Source: Brasenia schreberi (Eukaryota; Streptophyta; Magnoliopsida; Nymphaeales; Cabombaceae). Taken from it: a DNA stretch of 64,000 bases. The stretch lies in the NCBI GenBank assembly GCA_036023115.1, contig JAYKKT010000041.1, forward strand, positions 3,249,501-3,313,500, given 5' to 3'. Below the pieces are notes generated by a model. That model searched no databases and was not told the DNA's origin. It worked only from the letters and a program-made list of their open reading frames with translations. Positions 1-10,300 of the stretch are shown piece by piece. How positions within the stretch are numbered: position 1 is the stretch's first letter; every line of letters starts with the position of its first letter. The position numbers and the translations under genes were made by a program.

Positions 1-490
1 AGAGCATCTATAAAGCAATTTAACATTACAGTATGTAAAATCAGAGTATCAACTTATGTCTTCACTAAGTCATTACTTGCTCCTCGATTTCAGTCTTTAA
101 TTGGCAAACTTCAAGTCATGGAGCTGTCAGTTTAATGGAGGGTGTTAGAAAATGGGCCCAAGTGGCCCGGCCTGGCAGGCCCTGCGGGCCAGGGCCTGCA
201 CGGCCACTAGCCGTTGGGGGTTGACTGAGCCCCCCTTCTCATTGTTCTCCTCTCTCTTCTCCTCCTCTCTACCCTCTTGTGTTCTCTCCTATCTTCTTCT
301 CCTCTCCTATGCCTCATGTACTCTATAAATAAGGCTTTCATGTAATGGATTTTCTCAAGCCTTTTGTGGCTAAATAAATTTTTTTTAATATATTATGCTT
401 TTGTTGCATACGCTTTATTATAACCTTTTTTCTAAGGCTTTTGCGAGTGATATTTTGAAATGATATTCATCAACCTTCCGTTGCCACATT
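1..490 (+). mobile_element. 3' end of a Ty1/copia element (pol end, PPT, 3' LTR)
   Basis: Positions about 40-135 read in frame as the C-terminal tail of a copia polyprotein: VFTKSLLAPRF, then a KLQVMELSV end and a TAA at 133-135. The FTKSL..PRF signature is typical of the end of the copia RNase H region. A purine tract (GGAGGG, 137-142) directly precedes TGTTAG at 143, which I take as the start of the 3' LTR. The LTR is GC-rich (repeated GGGCC words) up to about 215, has a TATA-like CTATAAATA at 323-331, and probably ends near 488; that end is approximate. The element runs off the left edge. It lies antisense to the MADS gene, downstream of that gene's sixth coding exon, so it is an intronic insertion. 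Confidence 0.75.
324..330 (+). promoter_or_regulatory. TATA box of the copia 3' LTR
   Basis: TATAAAT lies about 180 bp into the LTR, after a pyrimidine-rich stretch (235-310), which is a usual position for an LTR promoter. It points rightward, so transcription from it would run antisense into the MADS gene. Activity is inferred only. Confidence 0.4.
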
Positions 491-640
491 GAAGCATCGT
501 CTTCGTTACATAAGATGACTGTTATTTTCAACTGTCATGACTCAAAACGGAGAATATCTCACGAACATATGTATATACATATGAGAGAGAGAGAAAGAGA
601 AAAAAAACAAAATTGTGGTAAAAGAAGATTGATAAGGAAC

Positions 641-3242
641 CTTAGTCTCTTATTTAGCTCAGACAACCGCCCCTGCAACATCCTTAATTGATTATTCAAC
701 TCCTGCTAAAAATGTTAAAGAACAATGAATTGCAAAATCACAAAACCAATTGAACAGTAATACATGTAAACCAAGAATGGTCTGACATATACCTCGATTG
801 TTTGAGAGCTGTGAAAAAACATCAAATTGCTGAAATTAGTAGCTGCAAACATGAAGTAAAATATAAGCAAAACATATTTTTCCAACAAATGATCCCATAC
901 CTTGTGCATAAGAAGTCTTGAATATTTACTTCATGGTCCAACTTCTTGAAGGTCTTTTTAAGTGCCTACTTCACCAAATAGTTGTAGTAAGAATGACAAA
1001 TTGTTCTTCAATGAAACTAAACAAGGGAAATCACCTTCTTATTTGCCAATTCAAACGAACATGAATAACATACCTCGAGGCTCTCCAGCTTCCTGCTCCA
1101 AGAAAAGATAACAGATCATTTAAAATCATAAGACTTATGTATGAAGGAAAGGAACAGTGGATCTACTTCATTACACTGCGATGGGAACCATACCTCTTTG
1201 CCCTTTCTTGAGGAGTTAATTGAGCAAATCTTCCAATGACATCTTCTATAGAACTGGGAAGTAGAGAAAAGCTTAAATAGAGATAATGAAACATTAACAA
1301 CTAGGATTTTGAAGCATCTGATGAATGAAGGGGCATTTCCGTTCTCTCAGTGGAGAAGCTTTCTTTGACAGCACGTGAGTCTTCATCATTTATAAAGTTT
1401 AACTAAACCTAACAAAGTATTAAGAGAATGCATCAGGAATAGCTTCCACTCCAAAGTACATCTCAAGTATAGTCTAATTGGACATATCTGGGCATTCAAA
1501 TATGCTATACATTCCATTCAAGAATATATCATCACCACTTCATGGTGGTTTCAAGGTGAAGCTTCTCTCACAAGAGGTTTTCAAAAATCAGAATTTTTCA
1601 AGAAGAAAGCCACATGAAAATCCAGGGTGCCTTGATATATAAATAAATGCAAAAAACATAAGAAATATTGGTTTAAACACAAAATGTTCTTTAAAACGCC
1701 ATAAAGTAGTTAAAAAAGGTTTAAAAGGCTCAAAAACAATGTTATCATTAGTGTATAGTATAGTATAGTACAGTACGGAAATATCATATAACAATACCCG
1801 AATAGCATATACACATTAATTGCCTTATATCAGAGCATATTGCACTGTTTCATGCAATACATATGTATAGTACAATAACACCATTATCTCGAAAAAACCA
1901 CCATCAGGATTTATTTAAAGGGATGAACAGCCATTTCTCTTCCATCTTGGAACCAATTGAAACCCTGTACGAGCTTGTTATCTTTGATGGCGTAAACAAC
2001 AATTGGGTCAGCTTCAAGATCGTGTGCTGACACCCAACAATGATGAGATATGGAACTATAGCAGGTCGACTCGACATGGAGATGGAGTAGTTCCTGTTTG
2101 TAACTTTCGCAACTATGAATGGTAGAGATAGTCCACATGAAGAATCATGTTGCCTATACGAGTCGACTCATAAGGCCATGTGGTATTGCACCACCATCGA
2201 TCAAAAAAAGAATTCATAGACAGTTCCACCACAGTTACCTCAAAGTTGAATTAGAGGGAGGACAACCTCCACAAGCCGGAAACCCGAGAGCTACATGAGT
2301 TCAAGTACCAAGAGGAGAAGAAAAGACATTAAAGGAGGTAGGAAAGATGAATAATATGTACTTTTTTATTTTTTTAGTTTTCTTTCTTAGTCTGGTATGG
2401 CATGACGGTGAAGGACAATGTATGTTCTCCTTTTGTATTTCTTTGACCAAAAATGATATAGTGTTCCTAAACATCCTATTTTGTTAGGAATTTTCCCTGT
2501 TTTTTTAATTTTTAATGATTTTTGTGATTTTTAAATTTTTCCTCAATACTTTGAACAAACACCATATTGTATAATTGTACCGTATCATACAATGTGGTAT
2601 GATTATCACGTATTGGTACCCTATAAGAAACAGATGTAGGCATACTCTAGTTAAGGCATTGCTCAAAAATATGAAAAAGCATGAACAAAACAAAACCAAT
2701 CCTTCTCCCACATTAAGACTGGTTGTTTATACGGTCCTTAGTCGCCATTGAGATTATTTTGTGCCGTATTAGAACATAACTCTAGAAGGGAAAGATCATG
2801 CTTTAGTGTTTCCTTCTAACACTTTTAAGGCCTTCTTATCTTCTTTCAAAGTGTTCACCATCTAAATTTCATATACATTCTCATTGGAACTATAACATGC
2901 ATATAAGATAATTATAGTACTTCAAGGAAGGTCAACAATTTAATGTGGCTGCAACACCAGTCAAGTATAAAGATAGTGTTCACTAGACAACTATTTTAAA
3001 CAGAGACAAAATTCACAAAATTTAAAAATTGAAAAAATGAAGAAAAAGATCATGTACCTCCGTTCTCCATGGCATAATGTTGCCTTCCCAGTCGGTGAGA
3101 ACATGAGAAGAATGATATCAATATCACAGAGTATTGACAGTTCCTTAGCCTTCTTCACAATTCCGGACCTTCTTTTGGAGTATGTAATTTGCCTGCCATT
3201 GCTATTCTCCAACTTCTTAATTTTTAACTTAACCCGACCCAT
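641..3242 (-). CDS. MIKC*-type MADS-box transcription factor (AGL30/AGL65-like, P clade), partial
   Basis: I rebuilt six coding exons from GT-AG borders and unbroken phase: 3058-3242, 1194-1253, 1074-1092, 901-965, 793-808 and 641-702. Exon 1 encodes the DNA-binding MADS domain ([12 protein letters not shown] start, [18 protein letters not shown] core, LLMFSPTGK). Exon 2 gives [20 protein letters not shown] and exon 4 gives [19 protein letters not shown], both hallmarks of the MIKC* P clade (AGL30, AGL65, AGL94). Exon 6 begins the keratin-like coiled coil ([19 protein letters not shown]). Family members act in the nucleus, usually as heterodimers with S-clade MIKC* proteins, in male gametophyte development; this role is by homology. 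Exons 3 and 5 are tiny (19 and 16 bp). Intron 1 is 1.8 kb. The reading frame is intact; the rest of the gene lies beyond the copia insertion and the left edge. Confidence 0.88.
1254..3057 (-). other. intron 1 of the MADS gene
   Basis: The 1.8-kb intron starts with GTACATGATC on the minus strand after ...GAACGGAG and ends in TTCCCAG before TTCTATAG. It contains an unassigned 75-codon minus-strand open stretch (1911-2138), and a segment near 2560-2640 with repeated words like GTATCATAC and GGTACC that resembles the edges of an unclassified insertion seen at 22.7 and 23.3 kb. I see no other domain. Confidence 0.6.
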
Positions 3243-5678
3243 TCTATCAAGAGAGATTTGATCTAAACTTTCTTGTTATTCCTGGAGGAAAAGAAAAGGG
3301 CATTCCAGATCAGGATATAAGTCATATACCAAACCTTCTATCACGTCAAAAGAAGGAAAAGAAATGCCAATTTTCATATTTAAATACAAACTAGAAAACC
3401 CAGATGTCATATACATCACAAGCAGATATGCAGAATTATCCAAACTCAAGTTGAGAAACACTTGGTTTACTAAGATCTAACATCTAAAAGAGTACATGTC
3501 TACATTGTTCTAGTTACTAACTTCATAAGTTAAACAAATTAAGCTGGCAGTAACGTGATGTTTAGATCAATTTGAAACCATCATTAACCTCAATATCTTC
3601 ACCAATTGTGAAGCATCGATTGCTAATCATGTCAGGACGGGATGAGAGGTACTACTTATTGGAACTATGGATCCTTGTTCCCATGAAGTGGAAGTAAACC
3701 CTTAGGCACTACTTAGATGACACTCCTAAAACTTACTTTTGAGAAAATCTGGCATTAATCAGCAAGGCTGGAAATCGGATAAATGATAACTTATCTAAAC
3801 AATTCTTTTGGTGCTCAGATGAAACCTAGCTATTCTGAGATGTTTATGTGAGAAACCTAGGGATACTTAATGGCCCACACCTTTATCATCCACAAATGGC
3901 TGCATGGTATGATAGAGAACTAGGGTCCAGGCTGATAATTTCACAGCATACTAAAGTATGTTAAAGTTAAACTATTTCTTCTGCACAGAAAAATCTACAA
4001 TCCCATCTTTAGGACCACAAAGTGGCTTTGGATAATACCTTCCCAGGTAACTCACTGAAAGCCTGTATTAGGTTGATCAAAATTATGTGAAGCCCTTCTT
4101 TTGTCTCACATCAGTAAGCTGAAGAAATCCGATAGATCTATTACAACTTGGAAAAGATTCGATAAGAAAAGCTTCCATCAAATCTTTTATCAACATCAAT
4201 TTGCCCATTTCTTGCTCGTCTTGGTCACTATAACAAGTAAAATATGCATGCATGGCAGGAACATGGTTCACTTGTAAAAAGCAATGGTTGAGGAGAATTG
4301 AATAGGCACGTTTTCATGGAGTGTATTTGAAAAGTCCATGAATTATAAGTTGGAGTGTATTTGAAAAGTCCATGAATTATAAGTGCGCTAGTTTTTAATT
4401 TAGTCATACAGATGCCATATCCACAATGTTTTCAATCAATGTGAGAAACAAAACGAAACATGAATGTTAGCATATGGTTGGAAAGCACACAATATGTACT
4501 AAGAAAATCAAGTTTTCCATCAAGTTAAAATAGAACTACCCTGGTGAACTATTCACACGCTCCCCACAAAGATCTAACCACTGAGAACATGTATTTTCAA
4601 TTAAAATACATTATTGTAGTCATAGATAACATTATATATGCATAAGTTCGAAGTCCATCTACTAAAAAACAAACAACAAATGACAAGTGAAAAGAACTAA
4701 ACAACTCTTTGTAATAGTTTGGTAAAACTCGAATAAATAATCCAAAAACATGCACGTGTTGTCGTCCACGCATCAATGGTAATATTTCGAAAATAACCAA
4801 GTCCATCTTACCAAAAAGATCGAAGCATTCATAGAATTTAATTTTGTGGAGCAGAATATGACAATTGAAGCAGCAGCTTTTGTAATTTAGCCACTCCTTG
4901 CAAAATCATCAAATCCAGAATATTTTGCTTCACTCTCTGCAATACCAAAAGAGCAAAATAAACTATTATTTCGAATCCCTGAAATTTCGATGCCAATTTG
5001 AGCAGAAATAATAGGCCCAAGAAGAGAAAAAAGAATCCCCACACGAAATCAAAACATCCACTAGACAAATGCATACCATGCCAACCCCACAAGAAAGCAT
5101 AGATCAACATAGATGATATCAGATACAAGCTCACACACTAGGACGAGAACCAACGAATGAACTATGAGAGCAATCGAACACCAACATCGCAATAAATTAG
5201 GAAGAGAAGGAGAGATGGAATATCAATAAAAACACATAAAACAATAATCTAGTTAGGCGCCGTAAACCAAAACCGCAAGATGGGGTCGAAGATGCATCTT
5301 ATTTCACGTAAAGCAAAACCTAAATCATAAATATGCTGATGGTACAGGAGATCAGTAAACACACCCACCATCGAAGAAAAACGGATTGTGTGGAGAGAAA
5401 CTGAGGCATTCACAATGTTCCTGGAATAAAGAGATGCAAAAAATCCACCTCTCATTTGCTACCATCATAAACAAATCGTTTCCGCAACCCGGGAATCCAA
5501 AGATAAACGCAATTGAGAGAGAGAGAGAGGGTACTTTGCTTTCTTGCTGGGCGTAACTAAACCACCGGGCGATGGGAAGCGAATGGGAGGAAGAAACTCA
5601 GACTCTGAGCTCACGTCTCTCTTCCTCACGATTGTCAAAAACTGCCATTAAATCCTCCCCACCGAGCGTCCCCCAGAC

Positions 5679-5680
<2 letters not shown>
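3243..5680 (-). other. upstream region of the MADS gene: probable 5' UTR with intron(s) and promoter
   Basis: On the minus strand a polypyrimidine tract and CAG lie about 40 bp before the ATG (near 3283), which suggests a splice acceptor in the 5' UTR. A good donor (GTAAGATGG) lies at about 4814 on the minus strand. No conserved protein is visible; the short open stretches here look like chance. A 34-bp tandem duplication (4317-4384) sits inside, and the region ends in a GA-rich stretch (CT on the plus strand) that could mark the promoter. Exact UTR exons cannot be set from sequence alone. Confidence 0.4.
4317..4384. repeat. 34-bp tandem duplication, two exact copies
   Basis: The unit begins TGGAGTGTATTTGAAAAGTC and recurs without change at 4351. 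It lies in the likely 5' intron of the MADS gene. Perfect identity indicates a recent slip or duplication. Confidence 0.95.

Positions 5681-5684
<4 letters not shown>

Positions 5685-5721
<37 letters not shown>
5685..5721. repeat. (CT)n microsatellite, about 18 units
   Basis: An uninterrupted CT run. A shorter GA run lies nearby at 5514-5529 on the plus strand. Read on the MADS gene's strand the main tract is (GA)n just upstream of its likely 5' UTR, a common feature of plant core promoters, but a promoter role is inference. Confidence 0.95.
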
Positions 5722-5725
<4 letters not shown>

Positions 5726-5879
5726 GTCCCCTTCACGATTCATGCGACTCACTTCGAAATTGGAAACATAGGGTAAGCTATCAAACATATCCAAAATTGG
5801 ACAAGCATGTGAGGCGAGAAGACTTCCAACTATCCGTTTGTGGTTACTCCATCACCATGAGTATATTTCTTGAGTAAGT

Positions 5880-7154
5880 CCGTTGATTTATGTCTTAATT
5901 CTCTGTATCGTTTATTACATTGGTTTCTATTCATTTGCAAAATGTTTATTTTGTTCAAGTCTTCAAAATAATTTTCATTTTACTTTAATATTTATCTTTT
6001 TATTTCTTAATGTAATATGTTCAACCATTCAAATTTGAATAGCTGGAATTGTATATGTATATCAGGGGTTTTAAACCCAATTTGACAACCTGACACAATC
6101 CCAACCTGAAAAGCTCATGCTGGAGGGATTAGGCACCCGTGGTCAGGTGTGGGTAGTTCCAAACTAACTCCAAAAATTTGGTCGGGTCACCACCTAGAGC
6201 ACGAGCTCTAGTTAATTACTAACTTTAGACTCTTTTTAATATTTATATATCTTTTTTCAAAAAAACCAAAATTACCTCCCAATACTTTCTCTCTTCTTAA
6301 TACCAAATTCCAGCACTCTTCTTTTTACTCTCGTGACCGACATTTTGTTTGATTTTGTTCATCATTACCTTCGCCCGTCAGACAACGCATGAGTATACTC
6401 TTAAAAACCTAAAAACCCAAGCTTGATTCAAGGATTAAGCACCCAAGGTCAGGTCTGGATAATTCCAAAGTAACTCCAAAAAAAAAATTGGTCACATCAG
6501 CACCTAGAGAATTAGCTCTACCGGCAGCGACCTCTGACGTCTTTGCTGCTGGTTGGGAGTTTGATTCAGTGTGGTAATTAGGCTCTGGCTTCTTTTGTAA
6601 CCCATAAAAAGAAATATGTAGGTTGGGTGCAGGATGACTCGGACCTAACTCGAACCATTTTATATTTATAAAATGTATAATTTTCATGTTTATATATAAT
6701 AATATGTGTGTATGTATGTTACCTTATGATCAGGTCGATGTGAACCTGACTCAAGTCATGTTCTGGTCTTGAAAATGGACTGAAGAAGTTATCAGGTCAG
6801 GTCTGGGTCAACATGATTTTGACCTGGGCCTAAAGAGAAACCAATCAGTTGACCTGATTTGGCACCCTTAATGTGTACTGATGATTTTGTATGTTTGTAA
6901 TTGTTCAAGACCATGCACATTGTGTATATTTTGCAACGTTCAAATTTATTATGATATTTCATCATGCTTGGCCTCTTATAAATGCATCAACAATTAAAAG
7001 AAGCTATTTTCTATGATAAATCAAAATTGTTCTTGTTCTTGTTCCATTACTTGCATGACAAAGGGAAATTCTTACACAATAATTAAATTTAAAAGGTTCA
7101 ATTTATAACTTAAAAAATAATGTCACATGACATGACAAAAATGAAGCATAAAGA
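5880..7154. other. intergenic, unclassified repeats
   Basis: No gene seen. Two diverged direct repeats of about 85 bp lie at 6127-6212 and 6434-6522 (shared words: CACCTAGAG, AGCTCTA, GGTCAGGT, AACTCCAAAAA). A third GGTCAGGTC-rich stretch follows at 6730-6860. This looks like old transposon sequence of unknown class. Confidence 0.5.
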
Positions 7155-7169
7155 AAAGTCTTTGTTGTC

Positions 7170-8911
7170 ATAACAACAACAACTAAGCCTTTATCATACT
7201 AGATGGGATTTGCTACATGGATTCTTTGTTTTGATAGAGCTCAATGATGTATCATACTAATAATTAATTGAGGATAAGCTAGATCATTCTTTATTGTTTT
7301 CTTTCAATATTTTTATAGTTTTTATCTTCATCTTTTAACATTTTTACCATCTAGTTTATCATCCCTTCTTACTTGAGATTCTTTTGGTCATCTTTCTATT
7401 TATCCATATCATCTTAACTGATTTTTCCTCATTTTATTATATATTAGTGTCTTTTGGATTCTTTATAATAACCTCATTATGTAAACACTCTTTCCTTGTG
7501 TGACCACATACCTATCTCAGCATCTTTATTTTTGTCATGGACGTCTTATATAAATATTGATGATTAACTATCCAACTATGAGAATCATAAAATATAGTGG
7601 GTCTAATTTTTGTTTTATTATATTTACCTTTCAATTTTAATGGTATCATCTTGGCATATAAAATATCTAAAACACTCATTCATTTTAACCAAAATGCATT
7701 AATTTTATGTGTAACATTTCAATAATTTTTTTATCGTTCTAAAACTGACTTTAAGTATTTAAAACTTTTCTTATGATGGATGTAATGTGTATCAAACTTA
7801 AGTTATATGTACTCCAATGTAACCAAATGATCAAATTTGCATTCTATATAATGTGCCTTTGTTCTACTAAGTCATAAGTCCTTAATTTCTAATGTTTTTC
7901 TCCATAGTTCCAATTTCTTATTAACTTTTTATTTAAACTCATCCACTAATAAAATGTAATCTACAAATAACATATACTAAAGTACTTTAACCTGAATATA
8001 TTTTGTTAGCTCATCAATAACCAATATAAATAAATATGAACTTAAAGTCGATCCTTAGTATAATTCATAATTAACTTCAAAGACATGTCATTCTTCTATG
8101 GGTCATTACACATGTTTGTGTATTATTGTCTGTGTCTCCTGTTTCTTTCTCTTGCTTGAGAGAGGATACGAATGTAGAAGATTAAAGAATATATCTTACT
8201 TTATTGTCAACTTTTTTTAGATCAACAAATACAATATGAAGATTCTTTTTTTTGTTGTAAAATATTCCTTAAGACATTTCAATAGGTGAATAGCCTCAAT
8301 AGTAGATTTTTCTACCATGAATCCAATTGGTTCTCTATAGTACTCAACACTTGTCTCTACTTATTCAATAATTCTTTCTCATAATTTTATAATATGTCTC
8401 ATCAACTTGATATCCGAATAATTTACACAATTTTAGTGATTCCTTTGTTCTTGTATATGGGTATAATTGTACTCTTCCTCCATTTCTCAAGCATATTTTG
8501 GTTTCTTCACATTTCATTAAATAATCTTTAAGTTGAGTGATAATTATCTCTTAAGATTTTCTATATATTTATAGGAGTATTATTTGGTCTTACAAATTTA
8601 TCAACCTTAATAAGTTTAAGAGCTTCTTTGACTTTATTCACTTATATACGTAAGTATAAATTATAGTTTATGTACTTTTTATTTTAGTTTGCTCTCATAA
8701 GTTAATACTAATACCTATATTTTTATTAAAAAGATTATAAAAATATCTTTTTATATCATCACTTTCTACAAGAATATTCTCATCCTTATATTTGACGCAT
8801 CCAACAAAAGTAATATCCTTCTTTTTTTATCTTTAGTCTTAGTTATCCTAAAAATATCACTTTCACCTTCTTTTGAATTTAGTTTTTCTATAAATCCTCA
8901 CAAATTTTGAG
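7170..8911 (-). mobile_element. RTE-type LINE, 3' part (reverse transcriptase region to tail), degenerate
   Basis: The minus strand aligns by eye with the RTE copies at 26.3-28.3 kb and 49-52 kb through the RT region down to the shared 3' end: CTAAGCCTTT...CATACTAGA followed by an AACAACAAC tail (GTT repeats on the element strand). Many stops and shifts leave no open frame. The 5' side breaks off near 8911. The left flank AAAAGTCTTTGTTGT (7155-7169) matches 13 of 15 bases at 16588-16602, next to the 5' end of a separate RTE fragment, so both pieces are probably one element. Confidence 0.85.
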
Positions 8912-9639
8912 AAGAGATCTAATTAAACACATGGGTAAAGAGGCATTATGATATCAAGGTAATAATAAAAACTAAAATTAAGCTTTTTAGAATTATTGTT
9001 TGCACACCCCTTTACTATCCATACACCCCATATGTTAAAAATACCTAAAATACACTTGCAATAGTTTCTCTTTCCTCTCCACACCCAATTTTGGCAATTC
9101 CTTCTTTTCACTTATGTGACCTAAACTACTAACCAACCTCTCTTCATTCACAGCCAATGAGTATTCGATTATTTCCTTACAAGCCTCACCAGAGTCAAAT
9201 AAAATAAGAAATAGGAAAAATGAAAAAAGATAAAAAAAAGAGATGGTTGATTAAGTTGATTTTTTGGATTTTTCTAGTTTTTAAAGGTTGGTTCTTAATA
9301 ATATCTTTATATTTTTGTAGGTTTGTCTTCTTCTTCTTTTTTTGGTTGATATTTCATGATTTTGGATCGAAAGATTCACTCAATGGAATTTTGTTTCAAA
9401 ATGCGGCACATTCACACCTCTCTTTATGGAGAGACACCATTGGTCCATGTCTTATCTCCATGAAGAGAAGCATGTTTGTGTTGTGTCTCTTCCTAAAAGG
9501 AGGACATTCTTGGCTTGCATCTTCTCCCAAGGTGCTATCAACCAAATCTCAAATCTTATATTCCTTTATGTATTGTAAAATGACAAACAATTAGAGTAAA
9601 AATATTTATGATAGAATTGATTTAGAGAAGATGACGACT

Positions 9640-10300
9640 AATCTAAGTACTTGTTATATTGAGACTAAGGAGAGTGGAAGTTATTGAAGTGCACCAATGA
9701 TGTATTTGTCGATCGGTTGGTTGATGAGATAGATGAATAATTTATTGATTATGAGGATGATGAACTTTACTATTCACTCGTATTTGCGATAGAGAATGTA
9801 TCTAAGAGTCGTGATGAACTTATTAAATATTTAAGAAATGTTGGGAGGAAACATAGTATTGTTATTGTTATTCTTTATTCAAAGAGTAAGGCGTAACAAG
9901 TAAGGTATGAATTGGTGTAAAAGGAGTAGCAAATATAGGGTGCATAAAAATATTGATATTGAAAATAGTAAGTGGACGAGTTCTAAGAAGGTAGACTGTC
10001 AATTTTTATTAAGAAGAGAGGATGCAGTAGATAGTTATTGGAAGTTGAATGTTGTAAACGAGACACATAACCACCCTCTAGGGAGAGATTGAGTGTATCT
10101 GAGTATAGTGTAATAAAGGACCTTACGAAAAGCCATTGAAAATCAAAACATATTTTGACTACGAAAATGCATATTTACAATGCAAAGATGAAAATTAAGA
10201 AGGAAAATAGGGGTTATCGAAGTATTCTACAACAACTACTATATGATCTAGACACGCACCAATATTATACGTGGTATCATAAGTAGTCGGATTATTAGTA
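9640..10300 (+). pseudogene. Mutator-like transposase fragment, FAR1-type DNA-binding region
   Basis: Several frames on the plus strand give pieces of a plant MULE N-terminus: SRDELIKYLRNVGRKHSIVI near 9810, then at 9907-10092 CKRSSKYRVHKN, KKVDCQFLLRREDA, WKLNVVNETHNHPLGRD. The Cys, Cys, His and His of the FAR1/WRKY-GCM1-like zinc fold are visible. Further on, the frame containing IYNAKMKIKKENRGYRSILQ matches the linker before the DDE domain. Stops and frameshifts break it, and no DDE core follows. It is a dead remnant; nucleus-acting transposase ancestry is clear, present function unlikely. Confidence 0.75.
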
